Source: Candidatus Falkowiibacteriota bacterium (lineage in GTDB: Bacteria; Patescibacteriota; Patescibacteriia; Patescibacteriales; UBA12075). Taken from it: 14,210 bases of DNA. The stretch lies in assembly GCA_030600505.1 (NCBI GenBank), contig JAUVLY010000007.1, positions 1 to 14,210 on the forward strand, read 5' to 3'. Within the stretch, counting starts at the first letter, position 1, and the number at the start of each line of letters is the position of its first letter. Both the position numbers and the translations under genes were made by a program. Below, piece after piece: positions 12,124 to 14,210 of this stretch. The notes below the pieces were generated by a model that had not been told where the DNA came from, made no database searches, and saw only the letters and a list, made by a program, of their open reading frames with translations.

Positions 12124-13560
12124 ATGAAGAAGTCGGAATTAATTTTTTCATTTCTTTTAGTGCCTTTGGACTTTATAATGATCGTTCTGGCCGGAATGAG
12201 CGCCTACTATATCCGCTATGCGGATTTTTTTCAGGCGTACAGGCCGGCGATTTTTGAATTGGGGTTAAACGAATATTTACAAGCCGTCATTGTAGTGGCG
12301 GTTTTATGGTTAATAATTTTCGCTTTAAGCGGGCTGTATTCGATCAGAAGCTCCAGATCTCTGGTAAAAGAGCTGTACCGGGTGGTATCAGGGTGTTCGA
12401 CCGGCTTTATGCTGGTAGTGGTACTCATATTTATCCGCCACGAATTGTTTGATTCACGTTTTATAGTGCTGGCCAGTTTTGTTTTATCCATCGCGTATAT
12501 TTCGTTTGCCCGCGCTGTGATCAGGGTTATTCAGCGCCAGCTGTTTAGGACCGGCATTGGCGTGCATAAAGTTATTCTTGTTGGCAATACCAAAACCACT
12601 GATAATTTAATCCAGGAATTTTCTTCCTCACCACGCTCCGGTTATGATGTGGTAAAAAGGTTTCGTGATTTTAATATTGAAACCGCCCAGGAACTGGCCG
12701 AATTGATTAAAATAAAAGAAATAGACGAAATTATTCAGAGCGATCCCAATTTATCCAAGGTGGAGACACTCAGGATGTTTGATTTTGCCGATGAACATCA
12801 TATTGCCTTTAAGTACGCGGCTGACCTTTTGGGTACAAAAGTACTTAAGACCGAAGCGCATGAAATCGCCGGGATCCCGGTTATGGAGGTAAAGAAAACA
12901 CCGCTGGACGGCTGGGGCCGGATCATTAAGCGGTTTTTTGATATCCTGGGAGCTTTGATATTAATAGTTTTGCTTTTGCCTGTTTTTATTATAACCGCGA
13001 TAATAATCAAGATTGATTCTCGGGGGCCGATTTTTTATCTGGATTATCGCACCGGGCAATATGGCAGGCGTTTTCTTTTCTATAAATTTCGTTCCATGTT
13101 ATCCCATCTTTGCGACGGCGAAGGCCCGAGTGCGACCAGGGAAGGCAATAAAATGCTTGGAGAACTGATGGCCAATCAAGCTCAAAATACCCGCCTCTTT
13201 GACCCATTGCACAAGATTCAGGGTGACCCCAGAGTAACGCGCGTTGGCAAATTTATTCGCCGTTGGAGCTTGGACGAATTGCCGCAGCTAGTTAATGTAC
13301 TTAAGGGTGATATTTCCCTGGTTGGGCCCAGGCCGCATATGACCTTGGAAACAGCCAAATACGAGAGACATCATAAAAAGGTATTAACCCTAAAGCCGGG
13401 AATAACCGGTATGGCCCAAATATCCGGCCGCAGTGATCTGTCGTTTGAAGAAGAAGTTAAATTGGATACTTATTATATAGAGAATTGGTCATTACTCTTT
13501 GATTTGGCTATACTGCTTAGAACACCGTTTGCCGTACTCCGGGGCCGAAAGGTAGAATAA
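12124..13560 (+). CDS. Polyprenyl glycosylphosphotransferase (WbaP/WcaJ-like sugar transferase)
   Basis: This integral membrane enzyme transfers a sugar-1-phosphate from a UDP-sugar to undecaprenyl phosphate, the first step of a surface polysaccharide. The 478 residues have about four N-terminal membrane helices (roughly 5-27, 50-70, 90-105, 113-130), a CoA-binding-like cytoplasmic domain (147-250, starting KVILVGN), then the catalytic domain: KRFFDILGAL (269-278) entering a fifth hydrophobic segment, YKFRSM (320-325), DPRVTRVGKFIRRWSLDELP (368-387) with the conserved Asp-Glu pair, LKGDISLVGPRP and KPGITGMAQISGRS. All family motifs are intact. ATG 12124 is chosen over the in-frame ATG at 12082, because the 14 extra codons are entirely element copy 3 and encode an unlikely MCPIRRGVFAKRNN. 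The downstream glycosyltransferase suggests a polysaccharide cluster continuing past the window. Which sugar it uses cannot be told. Confidence 0.93.
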   Translation: MKKSELIFSFLLVPLDFIMIVLAGMSAYYIRYADFFQAYRPAIFELGLNEYLQAVIVVAVLWLIIFALSGLYSIRSSRSLVKELYRVVSGCSTGFMLVVVLIFIRHELFDSRFIVLASFVLSIAYISFARAVIRVIQRQLFRTGIGVHKVILVGNTKTTDNLIQEFSSSPRSGYDVVKRFRDFNIETAQELAELIKIKEIDEIIQSDPNLSKVETLRMFDFADEHHIAFKYAADLLGTKVLKTEAHEIAGIPVMEVKKTPLDGWGRIIKRFFDILGALILIVLLLPVFIITAIIIKIDSRGPIFYLDYRTGQYGRRFLFYKFRSMLSHLCDGEGPSATREGNKMLGELMANQAQNTRLFDPLHKIQGDPRVTRVGKFIRRWSLDELPQLVNVLKGDISLVGPRPHMTLETAKYERHHKKVLTLKPGITGMAQISGRSDLSFEEEVKLDTYYIENWSLLFDLAILLRTPFAVLRGRKVE

Positions 13561-13580
13561 CAATTATAATATTAAGACTA

Positions 13581-13668
13581 TTGTCATCCTGAGGAGCAAA
13601 GCGACGAAGGATCTCGTCTCTATATTCACGAGATTCTTCACTTCGCTCCGCTCCGTTCAGAATGACAA
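13581..13668. repeat. Dispersed hairpin repeat (TTGTCATCCTGAG family), copy B
   Basis: Same ends and loop-side words (GGATCTCG / CGAGATTC) as copy A at 7300-7371, but both arms are longer. The extra bases on the two sides are largely complementary (GGAGC.. and GCTCCG..), so the hairpin is kept despite the length change. It begins 21 bases after the stop at 13560. Confidence 0.88.
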
Positions 13669-13713
13669 ATCATGGTAGTTTGTTTAATTAGAGTTTTAAA
13701 AATTAAAAATTTC

Positions 13714-14210
13714 ATGCGGGTTGCTTTGATCCATGATCATTTGATGCAAAGAGGCGGCGCCGAAAAGGTGTTGCAGGTTTTAGCTGCCATGTACCCGGAC
13801 GCGCCGATCTATACTTTGATGTACGACCAGAAAGTAATTGACGATTTTTTTCCTGGCCGCAAGATAGAGGTTTCCATAATTCAGCGTCTGCCCGGAGGCA
13901 AGCGTTTTTACCGCTGGTTTATGCCTTTTATGCCCATGGCAGTTGAGTTTTTTGATCTGCGGCCTTATGACTTGGTAATATCCAGTACCAGTTCCTTTGC
14001 TAAGGGGGTAATTACTGCTCCGGATACCTTTCATGTTTGCTACTGCCATACGCCGACCAGATATCTCTGGAGCGATACCCATCAATATATCAATGAACTT
14101 AGCTATAATAAATATTTCAAGAAAATAATTTCCCTGATATTGAATTACGTCCGTATCTGGGACAGGCAAGCGGCCGACCGGGTTGATTTTTATATCACCA
14201 ATTCGCGTAC
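13714..14210 (+). CDS. Glycosyltransferase family 4 (N-terminal part, cut by window end)
   Basis: An open frame from ATG 13714 runs to the window edge (165 full codons). It begins MRVALIHDHLMQRGGAEKVL, the Rossmann-type first strand and the 'GGAE' turn (14-17) typical of GT-B retaining glycosyltransferases of family 4. It continues with DLVISSTSSFAKGV (86-99) and CHTPTRYLW (111-119), a motif seen in mannosyl- and other GT4 enzymes that bind the acceptor side. The nucleotide-sugar binding C-terminal half is outside the window. Its position after a polyprenyl glycosylphosphotransferase suggests it adds a further sugar to the lipid-linked product. No Shine-Dalgarno site is visible; the start fits the family exactly. 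Confidence 0.93.
   Translation, partial: MRVALIHDHLMQRGGAEKVLQVLAAMYPDAPIYTLMYDQKVIDDFFPGRKIEVSIIQRLPGGKRFYRWFMPFMPMAVEFFDLRPYDLVISSTSSFAKGVITAPDTFHVCYCHTPTRYLWSDTHQYINELSYNKYFKKIISLILNYVRIWDRQAADRVDFYITNSR

Noticed and set aside
13780..14169. 129-residue minus-strand open frame
   Set aside because: It lies fully inside the glycosyltransferase gene, whose plus-strand translation matches a known family.
1..14210. Recoded UGA (as in some CPR lineages)
   Set aside because: All genes read through with the standard code, no in-frame TGA interrupts a conserved protein, and the absence of TGA stops in so few genes is uninformative.

Overview
The window looks like a chromosomal piece of a Candidate Phyla Radiation (Patescibacteria, Parcubacteria-like) genome. 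This is inferred from AT-rich DNA, short gaps, near absence of Shine-Dalgarno sites, a MurF-type ligase that lacks the usual N-terminal domain, membrane-anchored DUF11-like surface proteins, and intergenic DNA crowded with short tandem-word repeats. No rRNA or taxonomic marker was available to confirm it. All real genes are on the + strand, the standard code fits, and every complete gene stops with TAA or TAG.

Layout. 1-56: tail of a probable penicillin-binding protein. 218-1516: MurF-like ligase, preceded by a perfect 35-bp inverted repeat. 1727-2644: cysteine synthase. 2737-4137: cysteinyl-tRNA synthetase. 4151-5422: lipoprotein with 28 regularly spaced cysteines. 5492-5611: a 39-residue gene with its own promoter, ended by a terminator that touches the next start codon. 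5658-6587: tRNA-dihydrouridine synthase. 6755-7276: conserved hypothetical. 7401-9449: membrane-anchored protein with DUF11-like domains. 9529-10722: tRNA-guanine transglycosylase without its zinc ligands. 10765-11076: unknown protein with the only strong ribosome binding site. 11077-12123 has no protein gene; it holds a terminator with an inserted palindrome, a strong promoter, a very long RNase P RNA (about 643 nt) and three copies of a two-hairpin element. 12124-13560: polyprenyl glycosylphosphotransferase. 13714 to the end: family 4 glycosyltransferase, cut by the window edge.

Themes. (1) Cell envelope: penicillin-binding protein, MurF, surface proteins and the start of a polysaccharide cluster. 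(2) Cysteine: synthesis, tRNA charging and a Cys-rich exported protein lie in a row. (3) tRNA maturation: dus, tgt and rnpB.

The two most unusual signals are in non-coding DNA. First, the RNase P RNA is enlarged by three insertions made of tandem words whose two arms are complementary, so each can fold as an extended helix; the same word families also sit in intergenic DNA and in frame inside dus and tgt. Second, a two-hairpin element occurs four times with conserved ends (ATTCGCATG and AAATAACAT) and compensatory changes in its stems. Two copies lie between a -10 box and a start codon, and two bracket rnpB. The Tgt that has lost all four zinc ligands and the 14-unit Cys repeat lipoprotein are the most unusual proteins.
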